From: Winogradskyella marina
Lineage (GTDB): Bacteria > Bacteroidota > Bacteroidia > Flavobacteriales > Flavobacteriaceae
Direction: 5' to 3'
DNA: 64,000 nt
Assembly (NCBI RefSeq): GCF_015645385.1
Contig: NZ_JADOET010000004.1
Coordinates: 176,324-240,323, forward strand
Below the pieces are notes generated by a model. It ran no database searches and was not told where the DNA came from. It saw nothing but the letters and a program-made list of their open reading frames with translations. Within the stretch, counting starts at the first letter, position 1, and the number at the start of each line of letters is the position of its first letter. Below are positions 56,121 to 63,946 of this stretch, piece by piece. Both the position numbers and the translations under genes were made by a program.

Positions 56121-57080
56121 ATGCTCAAAGTTGGTGTTCTTGGTGCTGGTCATCTTGGTAAAATTCATCTAAGATTACTCAATCAATCTAATAAATACGA
56201 CCTTATAGGTTTTTACGATGCAGATCCTGAAAATGCTAAACGTGTAGTTGAAGAATTTGGTTATACGTATTTCGATTCAATAGACAATTTAATAGATGCT
56301 GTTGATGTCGTAGACATTGTAACCCCTACCCTTTCGCATTACGATTGTGCAAAAAAAGCCATCAAAAAAGGGAAACATATTTTTATAGAAAAACCAATTA
56401 CCAATACGGTTGAAGAAGCAGAAACGATCAGAACTTTGGTTGCTGAAAACGAAGTTAAAGGCCAAGTTGGACATGTAGAGCGCTTTAATCCTGCGTTTAT
56501 TGGTGTAAAGGACCAAATAAAAAGTCCGATGTTTATAGAATGTCATAGATTGGCTGAGTTTAATCCTCGTGGTACAGATGTGCCTGTGGTCTTAGATTTA
56601 ATGATTCATGATATTGATATTATTCTTTCTGTAGTGCAGTCTCCTGTAAAGCATATTTCTGCAAGTGGTGTATCAGTGGTGAGTGAAACTCCCGATATTG
56701 CTAATGCAAGAATAGAGTTTAAAAATGGCTGTGTTGCCAACTTAACAGCGAGTAGAATTTCATTAAAAAACATGCGTAAAACGCGTTTTTTCCAAAAAGA
56801 CGCTTACATCTCTGTAGATTTTCTTGAGAAGAAATGTGAAGTTGTAAAAATGAAAGATGCACCTAATAATCCTGGTGATTTTGATATGATTCTTCAAAAT
56901 GCAGAAGGTATTAAAAAACAAATCTATTTTGACAATCCAAATATAACCAACAATAACGCTATTTTAGACGAACTAGAAACCTTTGCAGACGCTATTAACA
57001 ATAACAAAAAGCCAATTGTAACTTTACATGATGGTACGGAAGCCTTACGTGTTGCCAATATGATTATTAATCAGTTTTAA
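56121..57080 (+). CDS. Gfo/Idh/MocA-family NAD(P)-dependent oxidoreductase
   Basis: A 319-residue dehydrogenase with a Rossmann nucleotide-binding start (VGVLGAGHLGKIHLRLL), the conserved EKP of HIFIEKPITN and a C-terminal substrate domain including the HDIDIIL segment. The family oxidises sugars, inositols or related molecules; the substrate cannot be read from the sequence. ATG start. The 3-hydroxyacyl-CoA dehydrogenase gene follows after 89 bases, perhaps as an independent unit. Confidence 0.88.
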   Translation: MLKVGVLGAGHLGKIHLRLLNQSNKYDLIGFYDADPENAKRVVEEFGYTYFDSIDNLIDAVDVVDIVTPTLSHYDCAKKAIKKGKHIFIEKPITNTVEEAETIRTLVAENEVKGQVGHVERFNPAFIGVKDQIKSPMFIECHRLAEFNPRGTDVPVVLDLMIHDIDIILSVVQSPVKHISASGVSVVSETPDIANARIEFKNGCVANLTASRISLKNMRKTRFFQKDAYISVDFLEKKCEVVKMKDAPNNPGDFDMILQNAEGIKKQIYFDNPNITNNNAILDELETFADAINNNKKPIVTLHDGTEALRVANMIINQF

Positions 57081-57169
57081 TTCCTATAAAAATGGGAATC
57101 TCAAAATAATATTCCAAAGTTATAAAAGAATAGATTACCGATTTATCGGGAATAAAAAATAAATTTTCA

Positions 57170-58060
57170 ATGAAAAACATAGCAGTTATAGGTGCAGGAA
57201 CCATGGGAAATGGAATTGCACACACTTTTGCACAATCAGGATTTAACGTTCAACTTATCGATATTAGTGATGCGTCTTTAAAACGAGGCATGGATACCAT
57301 TGCTCGAAATTTAGACAGAATGGTGGCTAAAGAAAAAATTAGTGACGCTGATAAAGCTGAAACCTTAGCAAACATTACCACATTCACAAAAACAGAAGAA
57401 GGCGTAAAAAATGGTGATTTGGTTGTTGAGGCAGCCACAGAAAATTTAGATTTAAAATTAAAAATCTTTAAACAACTCGACGACGTTTGTAATGCGGATA
57501 CCATTTTAGCCACAAACACGTCGTCTATTTCCATTACTCAAATTGCTGCAGTCACTTCACGACCAGATAAAGTTATTGGTATGCACTTTATGAATCCGGT
57601 GCCAATTATGAAATTGGTAGAAATCATTAGAGGTTACAGCACAAGTGATGATGTCACTACAACTATTATGGAATTATCTAAAACTTTAGGTAAAACACCA
57701 ACAGAAGTTAATGATTATCCTGGTTTTGTTGCCAACCGCATTTTAATGCCAATGATTAATGAATCTATTGAAACGCTTTACAACGGAGTTGCTGGAGTCC
57801 AAGAAATTGATACCGTAATGAAACTTGGAATGGCACATCCCATGGGTCCATTACAATTGGCCGATTTTATAGGATTAGATGTTTGTCTTTCTATATTGAA
57901 TGTCATGTACGACGGATTTAAAAACCCTAAATATGCACCTTGTCCTTTATTAGTAAATATGGTTATGGCTGGTAAATTAGGTGTAAAATCTGGTGAAGGG
58001 TTTTATGATTATGCTGAGAGTCGGAAAGCGGAAAAAGTTTCTGGGCAGTTTATGAAGTAG
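57170..58060 (+). CDS. 3-hydroxyacyl-CoA (3-hydroxybutyryl-CoA) dehydrogenase
   Basis: A 296-residue NAD(P)-dependent enzyme interconverting acetoacetyl-CoA and 3-hydroxybutyryl-CoA. Rossmann motif VIGAGTMGNGIAHTFAQSG, the catalytic region MHFMNPVPIMKLVEI (catalytic His), and NDYPGFVANRILMPMINE of the C-terminal domain. Length matches single-function PaaH/Hbd enzymes rather than a multifunctional FadB. ATG start. Its stop codon abuts the left 7-bp array of the four-helix-bundle element. Confidence 0.92.
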   Translation: MKNIAVIGAGTMGNGIAHTFAQSGFNVQLIDISDASLKRGMDTIARNLDRMVAKEKISDADKAETLANITTFTKTEEGVKNGDLVVEAATENLDLKLKIFKQLDDVCNADTILATNTSSISITQIAAVTSRPDKVIGMHFMNPVPIMKLVEIIRGYSTSDDVTTTIMELSKTLGKTPTEVNDYPGFVANRILMPMINESIETLYNGVAGVQEIDTVMKLGMAHPMGPLQLADFIGLDVCLSILNVMYDGFKNPKYAPCPLLVNMVMAGKLGVKSGEGFYDYAESRKAEKVSGQFMK

Positions 58061-58088
58061 TCAGTGGTCAGTGGTCAGTGGTCAGTAA
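58061..58088 (+). repeat. Left 7-bp array, unit TCAGTNN, four copies
   Basis: Three TCAGTGG units then TCAGTAA, contiguous, starting on the first base after the upstream stop codon and ending 35 bases before the four-helix-bundle start. Positions 58068-58088 match the reverse complement of 58533-58553 at 19 of 21 bases. Confidence 0.95.
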
Positions 58089-58123
58089 TATTAATGCTTA
58101 GCTATCGAATAATTAAATAAATT

Positions 58124-58495
58124 ATGAAATTTCAAGATTTACTTGCCTATAAGAAGGGATTTGATTTAGGCATGAAAATTTTGGATGTATCTAAATCATT
58201 TCCAAAAGAAGAGACCTATTCATTAACTGATCAAATTAGACGTTCATCAAGAAGTGTTTGCGCAAATATGGCAGAAGCCTATAGAAAACGACTTTACCCA
58301 AAACATTTTATAAGTAAATTAACTGACTGTGATGCTGAAAATTCTGAAACACAAACTTGGTTAGAATTTGCATTGGCTTGTGATTATATTAGCCAAGAGC
58401 AATTTAATGAACTCACAGACCAAAGTCTTGAAATTGGAAAACTTATAAATTATATGATTCGAAATCCGGAGAAATTCGGATCTCAAAAAATCTGA
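58124..58495 (+). CDS. Four-helix-bundle protein (23S rRNA intervening-sequence protein family)
   Basis: A 123-residue all-helical protein recognised from MKFQDLLAYKKGFDLGMKIL, FPKEETYSLTDQIRRSSRSV and ANMAEAYRKR, the core of the PF05635/TIGR02436 family. Members were first found inside 23S rRNA intervening sequences; the DGR accessory protein Avd shares the fold and forms a basic pentamer that binds nucleic acid (family knowledge). Here there is no rRNA or reverse transcriptase nearby. The gene is flanked by 7-bp arrays in opposite orientation, between two unrelated metabolic genes. ATG start. The function is unknown; the architecture suggests an inserted unit. Confidence 0.93.
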   Translation: MKFQDLLAYKKGFDLGMKILDVSKSFPKEETYSLTDQIRRSSRSVCANMAEAYRKRLYPKHFISKLTDCDAENSETQTWLEFALACDYISQEQFNELTDQSLEIGKLINYMIRNPEKFGSQKI

Positions 58496-58500
58496 AGCGA

Positions 58501-58556
58501 CAGAACACTGATTACTGAATACTGATTACTGATTACTGAACACTGAACACTGATTA
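58501..58556 (-). repeat. Right 7-bp array, inverted TCAGTNN units, seven to eight copies
   Basis: On the plus strand: CAGAACA, then CTGATTA, CTGAATA, CTGATTA, CTGATTA, CTGAACA, CTGAACA, CTGATTA. On the minus strand the units read TCAGTGT, TCAGTAA or TCAGTAT, the same TCAGTNN core as the left array but inverted. It starts 5 bases after the four-helix-bundle stop and ends 7 bases before the next ATG. Confidence 0.95.
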
Positions 58557-58563
58557 CCATTTT

Positions 58564-59802
58564 ATGCCAAAAATAACCCCATTCAAAGCTGTAAAACCAA
58601 CAAGAGCAATCGTTGGACTTGTTGCTGCGCGACCATATCAAAGTTACACGATTGATGAGCGCGAATCTCGAATGGCTTATAATCCGTTTAGTTTTCTTCA
58701 TATTGTTAATCCTGGTTACAAATACGACCAAGAAGTTACAGGTGAGGAACGTTACAAGTTAGTGAAAAATCGATATTTAGAATTTAAAGAGGATGGTATT
58801 TTTATTCAAGATAAAAAACCATCGTTTTATGTGTATAAAATTGTCAATCGACATAAACAAGAGTTTAGTGGCATTGTTGCAGCTACAAGTGCTGAAGATT
58901 ATGAAAATGACATTATTAAAAAACATGAGGATACGATTGCCAAACGTGAAGAAACCTTTAAAAGTTATTTACAAACCGTTGGCTTTAATGCAGAACCTGT
59001 ATTACTAACCTATCCTGATAATGCTATAATTGCAAATATTATAAAGGAAGCTCAAAAGGAACATGCTGAGTTTGAGTTTACAATGACGTATAGAGATACT
59101 CATTGTCTGTGGAAAATAGATGATGACGACACCATTGCTACAATCCAAAATGAATTTGAGAAAATGAAGACCATTTACATTGCCGATGGTCATCATAGAT
59201 CTGCTTCATCTTACCTATTACATAAAGATGAAAAAGCAAAAAACCCTAATCACAATGGTAATGAGTCATATAACTTTTTTATGTCGTATTTAATTCCTGA
59301 ATCGGATTTAGTGATTCATGAATTTAACAGACTCATTACAGATTTAAATGGGTTATCAAAAGAAGCATTTTTAATACAACTAGATGCTTCGTATCGTATT
59401 GAAAACAGAGGTCAAATACCATACAAACCAGCTAAACCACATCATTTTAGCATGTATTTAGATGGTGAGTTTTATTCCCTTTATTTACGTAAAACAGCTT
59501 ACGAATTTAAAACTGCATTAGACCAGTTAGACGCGCAAATACTTTACAAAACGGTTCTTCAGTCCATTTTAGGTATTAATGACTTAAGACATGATAATAG
59601 AATTTCGTATGTTAATGGCCAACACGACATGGTGACCATCAAAAGTGGTGTAGATAGCGGAGAATACGTCGTAGGTTTTGGTATGTGTCCTTCAAATGTA
59701 GAACAGATGAAACAAATTGCAGATGAAGGCTTAACAATGCCACCAAAAAGCACTTATATTCTACCGAAATTGAGAAGTGGGATTACGATATATGAATATT
59801 AA
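58564..59802 (+). CDS. DUF1015 family protein
   Basis: A 412-residue cytoplasmic protein recognised from MPKITPFKAVKPTRAIVGLV, AARPYQSYTIDE, IADGHHRSASSYLLHK and the C-terminal GMCPSNVEQMKQIADEG. The DUF1015 family is often near serine-biosynthesis genes in Bacteroidota, and relatives include a serine kinase (SerK/SbnI type), so a role in serine metabolism is plausible but inferred. ATG start. The serine genes are not adjacent here (serB lies 48 kb away). Confidence 0.88.
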   Translation: MPKITPFKAVKPTRAIVGLVAARPYQSYTIDERESRMAYNPFSFLHIVNPGYKYDQEVTGEERYKLVKNRYLEFKEDGIFIQDKKPSFYVYKIVNRHKQEFSGIVAATSAEDYENDIIKKHEDTIAKREETFKSYLQTVGFNAEPVLLTYPDNAIIANIIKEAQKEHAEFEFTMTYRDTHCLWKIDDDDTIATIQNEFEKMKTIYIADGHHRSASSYLLHKDEKAKNPNHNGNESYNFFMSYLIPESDLVIHEFNRLITDLNGLSKEAFLIQLDASYRIENRGQIPYKPAKPHHFSMYLDGEFYSLYLRKTAYEFKTALDQLDAQILYKTVLQSILGINDLRHDNRISYVNGQHDMVTIKSGVDSGEYVVGFGMCPSNVEQMKQIADEGLTMPPKSTYILPKLRSGITIYEY

Positions 59803-59825
59803 AAAAAGAGTTAATCGTTTATCTA

Positions 59826-59849
59826 TTAGTTGTTGAGTCAGACAACTAA
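59826..59849 (+). other. Hairpin upstream of the YggS gene
   Basis: TTAGTTGT (59826-59833)/ACAACTAA (59842-59849), an 8-bp perfect stem with an 8-base loop, 16 bases before the ATG. No T-tract follows. It could be a leader hairpin or an attenuation-free spacer structure. Confidence 0.3.
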
Positions 59850-59865
59850 ACAACAAACATCAAAA

Positions 59866-60525
59866 ATGAACATTCAAGACAACTTAAATAATATAAAATC
59901 AACCTTACCAGAAGACGTCACTTTAGTTGCCGTTTCTAAAACAAAACCTATTAGCGATTTAATGGAAGCCTACAATGCTGGTCAACGCATATTTGGCGAA
60001 AATAAAATCCAAGAAATGGTTGAGAAACACGAAGACATGCCAAAGGACATTGAGTGGCACATGATTGGACATGTTCAGCGAAATAAAGTGAAATATATGG
60101 CTGAATTTGTAAGTTTAATTCATGGTGTGGAAAGTTTTAAACTATTAAAAGAGATTAACAAACAAGCAAAAAAACACAATAGAATTATTAACTGTTTGCT
60201 TCAGATTAAAATTGCAGAAGAAGATAGTAAATTTGGAATGTCTGCAACTGATGCTGCTACCCTTTTGCAATCAGATGAATTTTCAGATTTAAAGCATATC
60301 AAAATTACTGGTGTTATGGGAATGGCAACTTTTACAGATGATATGAAACAAGTTGAAACTGAATTTAAATTCCTAAAACACACATTTTCAGAGCTTAAAA
60401 ACATAAACACGGAACTCAATACTATTAGTATGGGAATGAGTGGCGACTATAAATTAGCAATTGAATGCGGAAGTACTATGGTTCGTGTTGGAAGTAGTAT
60501 ATTTGGGTCACGAAATTATAAGTAA
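59866..60525 (+). CDS. YggS/PLPBP-family pyridoxal-phosphate-binding protein
   Basis: A 219-residue single-domain alanine-racemase-fold protein that binds PLP and keeps vitamin B6 homeostasis, without known catalysis (family knowledge). Motifs: LVAVSKTKPI (PLP Lys), FGENKIQEM, EWHMIGHVQRNK, and MGMSGDYKLAIECGSTMVRVGSSIFG. The ATG at 59866 gives the usual length; the longer TTG form would start inside a hairpin. It lies 63 bases after DUF1015. Confidence 0.92.
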   Translation: MNIQDNLNNIKSTLPEDVTLVAVSKTKPISDLMEAYNAGQRIFGENKIQEMVEKHEDMPKDIEWHMIGHVQRNKVKYMAEFVSLIHGVESFKLLKEINKQAKKHNRIINCLLQIKIAEEDSKFGMSATDAATLLQSDEFSDLKHIKITGVMGMATFTDDMKQVETEFKFLKHTFSELKNINTELNTISMGMSGDYKLAIECGSTMVRVGSSIFGSRNYK

Positions 60526-60528
60526 TAC

Positions 60529-60596
60529 ATCATTTCGATACCATACTTCGAAGTAATCTCATACAATATTTAGATTGCTTCTCTTAGTTCGATTTA
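60529..60596. repeat. Palindromic intergenic element
   Basis: A perfect 12-base palindrome TACTTCGAAGTA (60544-60555) within repeat-like text (ATTTCGATACC, GATTGCTTCTCTTAGTTCG) resembles the element at 35268-35390. It lies between the YggS and exonuclease genes. Confidence 0.45.
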
Positions 60597-61988
60597 GTGT
60601 ATAAACAACTAAAAGCAAATAACATCTACGCAATACTAGACATAGAAACCACAGGTGGTAAGTATAATGAAGAAGGCATCACCGAAATTGCAATTTACCA
60701 ATTTGATGGCCATAAAGTAACCGACCAATTTATTTCATTGGTTAATCCAGAACGTGAAATTCAACCTTTTGTGGTTAATCTTACAGGTATCAATTCTAAA
60801 ATGCTTAAAAATGCACCAAAATTTTATGAGGTGGCTAAGCGCATTGTCGAAATCACTGAAGATTGCATCATAGTTGCTCACAATTCTTCATTTGATTATA
60901 GAATTCTTAAAACCGAATTTAAACGTTTAGGATTTCCATTTAAAAGAAAAACACTTTGTACTGTTGAGCTTTCTCAACAACTTATTCCTGATATGAACTC
61001 GTATAGTTTAGGTAAACTGACGCGTGCATTAGGTATTCCTATGAGTGATAGACATAGAGCTAATGGAGATGCCATGGCGACAGTGAAATTGTTTAAAATG
61101 CTACTTAACAAAGATCTAGATAAGGTTATTGTAAAAAATGCGATTAAGATTGAAAAAAAATCTAAAATAGCGCCAAACCTATTAGATATTATAGAAGAAT
61201 TACCTTCAGACACTGGAGTTTATTACATCCATAATGCCAACGGAGATATTATATATATTGGTAAAAGTAAAAACATCAGAAAACGAATTGTTCAGCATTT
61301 TACAGGTACAAATTCTAAGTCAAAGAAAATTCAGAAGTTAGTAAGTACAGTAACTTATGAAAAAACAGGAAGTGAATTAGCTGCGTTGTTAAAGGAAAGC
61401 GCTGCCATAAAAGCGAATAAACCCATTTTTAACAGAGCATTACGACGAACTATATTTACGCATGCATTGTATAGTTTTACGGATTCTAATGGTTATATAA
61501 ATCTATTTATCGATAAATCTAACAGAGAAGAAGCTCCTATTACAACGTTCAATACAAGAGCAAGTGGTAAACATTTTATGTTTAAAGCGGCAGACGATTA
61601 TAACTTATGCCAAAAACTCACCGACCTATACACTACAAAAACGAGTTGCTTTAAATACGAAGTAAAAGAGTGCAATGGTGCTTGTATTAATGAAGAACCA
61701 AAAGAATCGTATAATAAAAGGGTAAACGATCTTATAGAAAAGTATAGTTATTCTAATAAAAATATGCTTATCATTGATAAAGGTCGAGATATTGAAGAAA
61801 AAAGTGTTTTCTTAATAGAAGATGGGATCTTTAAAGGCATGGGATATTTTGATCTTAATCATCAAATAAATAATAAAGCGATTTTAAAATCGCTAATAAC
61901 ACCTATGGAGAACAATAAAGATACACAGCATATTATTCAAAGTTATCTGCGACGAAATAAAAGATTAAAAGTTGTTGACTTAAATTAA
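60597..61988 (+). CDS. DnaQ-like exonuclease fused to a UvrC-type GIY-YIG nuclease domain
   Basis: A 463-residue protein with two nuclease domains. The first ~170 residues are a DEDDh exonuclease (AILDIETTGG, HNSSFDYRILKTEF, HRANGDAMATV), as in DNA polymerase III epsilon. Residues ~200-290 form a UvrC/Cho-like GIY-YIG domain (TGVYYIHNANGDIIYIGKSK, then NIRKRI). The rest is a Cys-containing tail (CFKYEVKECNGACI) as in UvrC-related proteins. A DNA repair role is likely from the family, but it is not UvrC itself. GTG start. Confidence 0.88.
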   Translation: MYKQLKANNIYAILDIETTGGKYNEEGITEIAIYQFDGHKVTDQFISLVNPEREIQPFVVNLTGINSKMLKNAPKFYEVAKRIVEITEDCIIVAHNSSFDYRILKTEFKRLGFPFKRKTLCTVELSQQLIPDMNSYSLGKLTRALGIPMSDRHRANGDAMATVKLFKMLLNKDLDKVIVKNAIKIEKKSKIAPNLLDIIEELPSDTGVYYIHNANGDIIYIGKSKNIRKRIVQHFTGTNSKSKKIQKLVSTVTYEKTGSELAALLKESAAIKANKPIFNRALRRTIFTHALYSFTDSNGYINLFIDKSNREEAPITTFNTRASGKHFMFKAADDYNLCQKLTDLYTTKTSCFKYEVKECNGACINEEPKESYNKRVNDLIEKYSYSNKNMLIIDKGRDIEEKSVFLIEDGIFKGMGYFDLNHQINNKAILKSLITPMENNKDTQHIIQSYLRRNKRLKVVDLN

Positions 61989-61993
61989 AATAT

Positions 61994-62089
61994 ATGACGT
62001 TAAGGTTAATACTAATAGTAGTTGTCTTTGCTACTTTTTATGGTTATTCACAGGTTACAAAACAAACAATGACTATAGAAAAACTATAA
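61994..62089 (+). CDS. 31-residue ORF that is mostly a signal peptide
   Basis: MTLRLILIVVVFATFYGYSQ followed by VTKQTMTIEKL and TAA. The first ~20 residues form a complete Bacteroidota-type signal peptide; only ~11 residues would follow. It begins 5 bases after the exonuclease stop, in the same direction. It may be a truncated gene or a tiny exported peptide; no family is recognised. Confidence 0.4.
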   Translation: MTLRLILIVVVFATFYGYSQVTKQTMTIEKL

Positions 62090-62114
62090 TTTAACTTTTT
62101 CGTACATTTAGAAT

Positions 62115-63020
62115 ATGGAACCGAATAAGCAAGAAAATTGGAAAATAAAACTACATGAAGTTATCTATGAAGCAGATACACCTTCTGGAAAACTTTTTGA
62201 TATACTATTGCTAATATTCATATTGCTTAGCATTATTTTAGTAATGCTCGAAAGTGTTGTTAGTATAGATGAAAAATACCACCAACTCCTTTATGTTGGA
62301 GAGTGGGTAGTTACAATTCTGTTTTCTATCGAGTATATTTTAAGAATAATATCGGTAAAAAAACCATTTAAATATATCTTTAGTTCATTAGGAATCATTG
62401 ACTTCTTATCGACTATACCTATGTATCTCTCTTTCATATTTGTAGGTTCTCAGGCTTTAGTAACTTTAAGAGCATTACGATTACTTAGGGTATTTAGAAT
62501 TTTAAAATTAGCGCGATATTTAGGAGCTTCAAACCACCTAAAAGCTTCATTAGTTGCTAGTCGTGTAAAAATAATGGTCTTTTTATTTGCCGTGATGATT
62601 ACATCTATAATTTTCGGAACGATTATGTACTTGGTTGAAGGTGAAGCTAATGGGTTCGATAACATCCCAAAAAGCGTCTATTGGTGTGTGGTAACATTAA
62701 CAACAGTAGGGTTTGGAGATATAGCGCCACAGACTCCATTAGGCCAATTTATTACCACCTTTATTATGATTTTAGGTTATGGAATAATTGCTGTTCCTAC
62801 AGGAATTGTATCTGCCGAATATGTCAGAACGAGTCAAAAAGAAGATGCCGAAAATAAAGGACTTAAAAACAAAGGCTATGATCCTTATAAAAACCCAGAT
62901 GACAATATTACGATTCAGCTTAATTCACAACACTGTTCAAACTGTTTTGTGTCTGACCACAGAGATAATTCAGAATATTGTTATAACTGTGGAAATGAAC
63001 TCCATCCTAAAAAATCGTAG
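62115..63020 (+). CDS. Voltage-gated-type potassium channel with C-terminal zinc ribbon
   Basis: A 301-residue membrane protein with six helices: S1-S3, a charged S4 (TLRALRLLRVFRILKLARYL), the pore loop with selectivity filter TTVGFGD (near 195) and S6. The cytoplasmic tail ends in a two-pair zinc ribbon, CSNC and, 11 residues later, CYNC, a tail that I do not expect in the usual prokaryotic Kv channel. It passes K+ according to its filter. ATG start. miaA begins 9 bases after the stop. Confidence 0.9.
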   Translation: MEPNKQENWKIKLHEVIYEADTPSGKLFDILLLIFILLSIILVMLESVVSIDEKYHQLLYVGEWVVTILFSIEYILRIISVKKPFKYIFSSLGIIDFLSTIPMYLSFIFVGSQALVTLRALRLLRVFRILKLARYLGASNHLKASLVASRVKIMVFLFAVMITSIIFGTIMYLVEGEANGFDNIPKSVYWCVVTLTTVGFGDIAPQTPLGQFITTFIMILGYGIIAVPTGIVSAEYVRTSQKEDAENKGLKNKGYDPYKNPDDNITIQLNSQHCSNCFVSDHRDNSEYCYNCGNELHPKKS

Positions 63021-63028
63021 CTTAATTA

Positions 63029-63946
63029 ATGTCTAAAATCTCCCAGAAGTATCTCATTACTATTGTTGGCCCTACTGCCATTGGCAAAACGGCATTAAGC
63101 ATAAAGTTAGCTCAACATTTTAATTCTGAAATCGTATCCGCCGATTCGCGTCAATTCTTTAAAGAGATGGAGATAGGAACCGCTGTACCTTCAAAAGAAG
63201 AACTAAACGCTGCGAAGCATCATTTTATTCAACATAAATCTATTAAAGAACCATTTAACGTAGGTGATTTTGAACGTGATGCCATTTCTAAAATTGAAGA
63301 ATTGCATCATACAAATCCGGTTGTAGTTATGGTTGGAGGCTCTGGTCTTTACGTCAAAGCAGTAACGGAGGGTTTGGATTATTTTCCAGAGGTGGACTCT
63401 AAAATTAGGACTTCGCTTAATCTTCAGTTTAAAACCGAAGGCATATCACCTTTACAAGAACAACTTAAAACCTTAGATCCCACTGCTTACAATTCTATTG
63501 CAATAGATAACCCTAAACGCGTTATTAGAGCTTTAGAAATTTGTATAGGAACCAAGAAACCCTATTCTTCTTTTCTAACAAATTCTGAAAAAATCAGACC
63601 ATTTAAATCCATTAAAATCGGACTAAATGCAGATCGTTCTATGATCTACGATAGAATTAACCAACGTGTAGATATAATGATAGAAAACGGGTTACTAGAA
63701 GAAGCTAAAGCATTAGTACCACACAAAGATCTTAACGCTTTAAATACGGTTGGTTATAAAGAGCTATTTGCTCATTTTGAAGGAGACACTACCTTAGATT
63801 TTGCCATTTCTGAAATCAAAAAAAATACCAGACGCTTTGCTAAACGTCAATTAACGTGGTTTAGAAAAGATGATACAATTAGTTGGTTTGATTTTGAAAC
63901 TGATATTGATGAAATCATACATCATATCAACTCTAAAATGCAGTAA
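63029..63946 (+). CDS. miaA: tRNA dimethylallyltransferase
   Basis: A 305-residue enzyme that adds dimethylallyl to the N6 of A37 in tRNAs reading UNN codons. P-loop GPTAIGKT (residues 14-21), SADSRQFFKEMEIGTA, GGSGLYVKAVTEG, and a C-terminal RRFAKRQLTWFRKDD complete the family set. ATG start. It closely follows the channel gene, so cotranscription is likely. The window ends 54 bases after its stop in a run of 14 A. Confidence 0.95.
   Translation: MSKISQKYLITIVGPTAIGKTALSIKLAQHFNSEIVSADSRQFFKEMEIGTAVPSKEELNAAKHHFIQHKSIKEPFNVGDFERDAISKIEELHHTNPVVVMVGGSGLYVKAVTEGLDYFPEVDSKIRTSLNLQFKTEGISPLQEQLKTLDPTAYNSIAIDNPKRVIRALEICIGTKKPYSSFLTNSEKIRPFKSIKIGLNADRSMIYDRINQRVDIMIENGLLEEAKALVPHKDLNALNTVGYKELFAHFEGDTTLDFAISEIKKNTRRFAKRQLTWFRKDDTISWFDFETDIDEIIHHINSKMQ

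Noticed and set aside
58124..58495. 23S rRNA intervening sequence
   Set aside because: There is no rRNA sequence on either side; the neighbours are protein genes.
58061..58556. Diversity-generating retroelement, because the four-helix-bundle fold is shared with Avd
   Set aside because: No reverse transcriptase and no template/variable repeat pair are present within the neighbouring genes.
58501..58556. CRISPR-like array
   Set aside because: Units are 7 bases and contiguous, with no spacers and no cas genes in the window.
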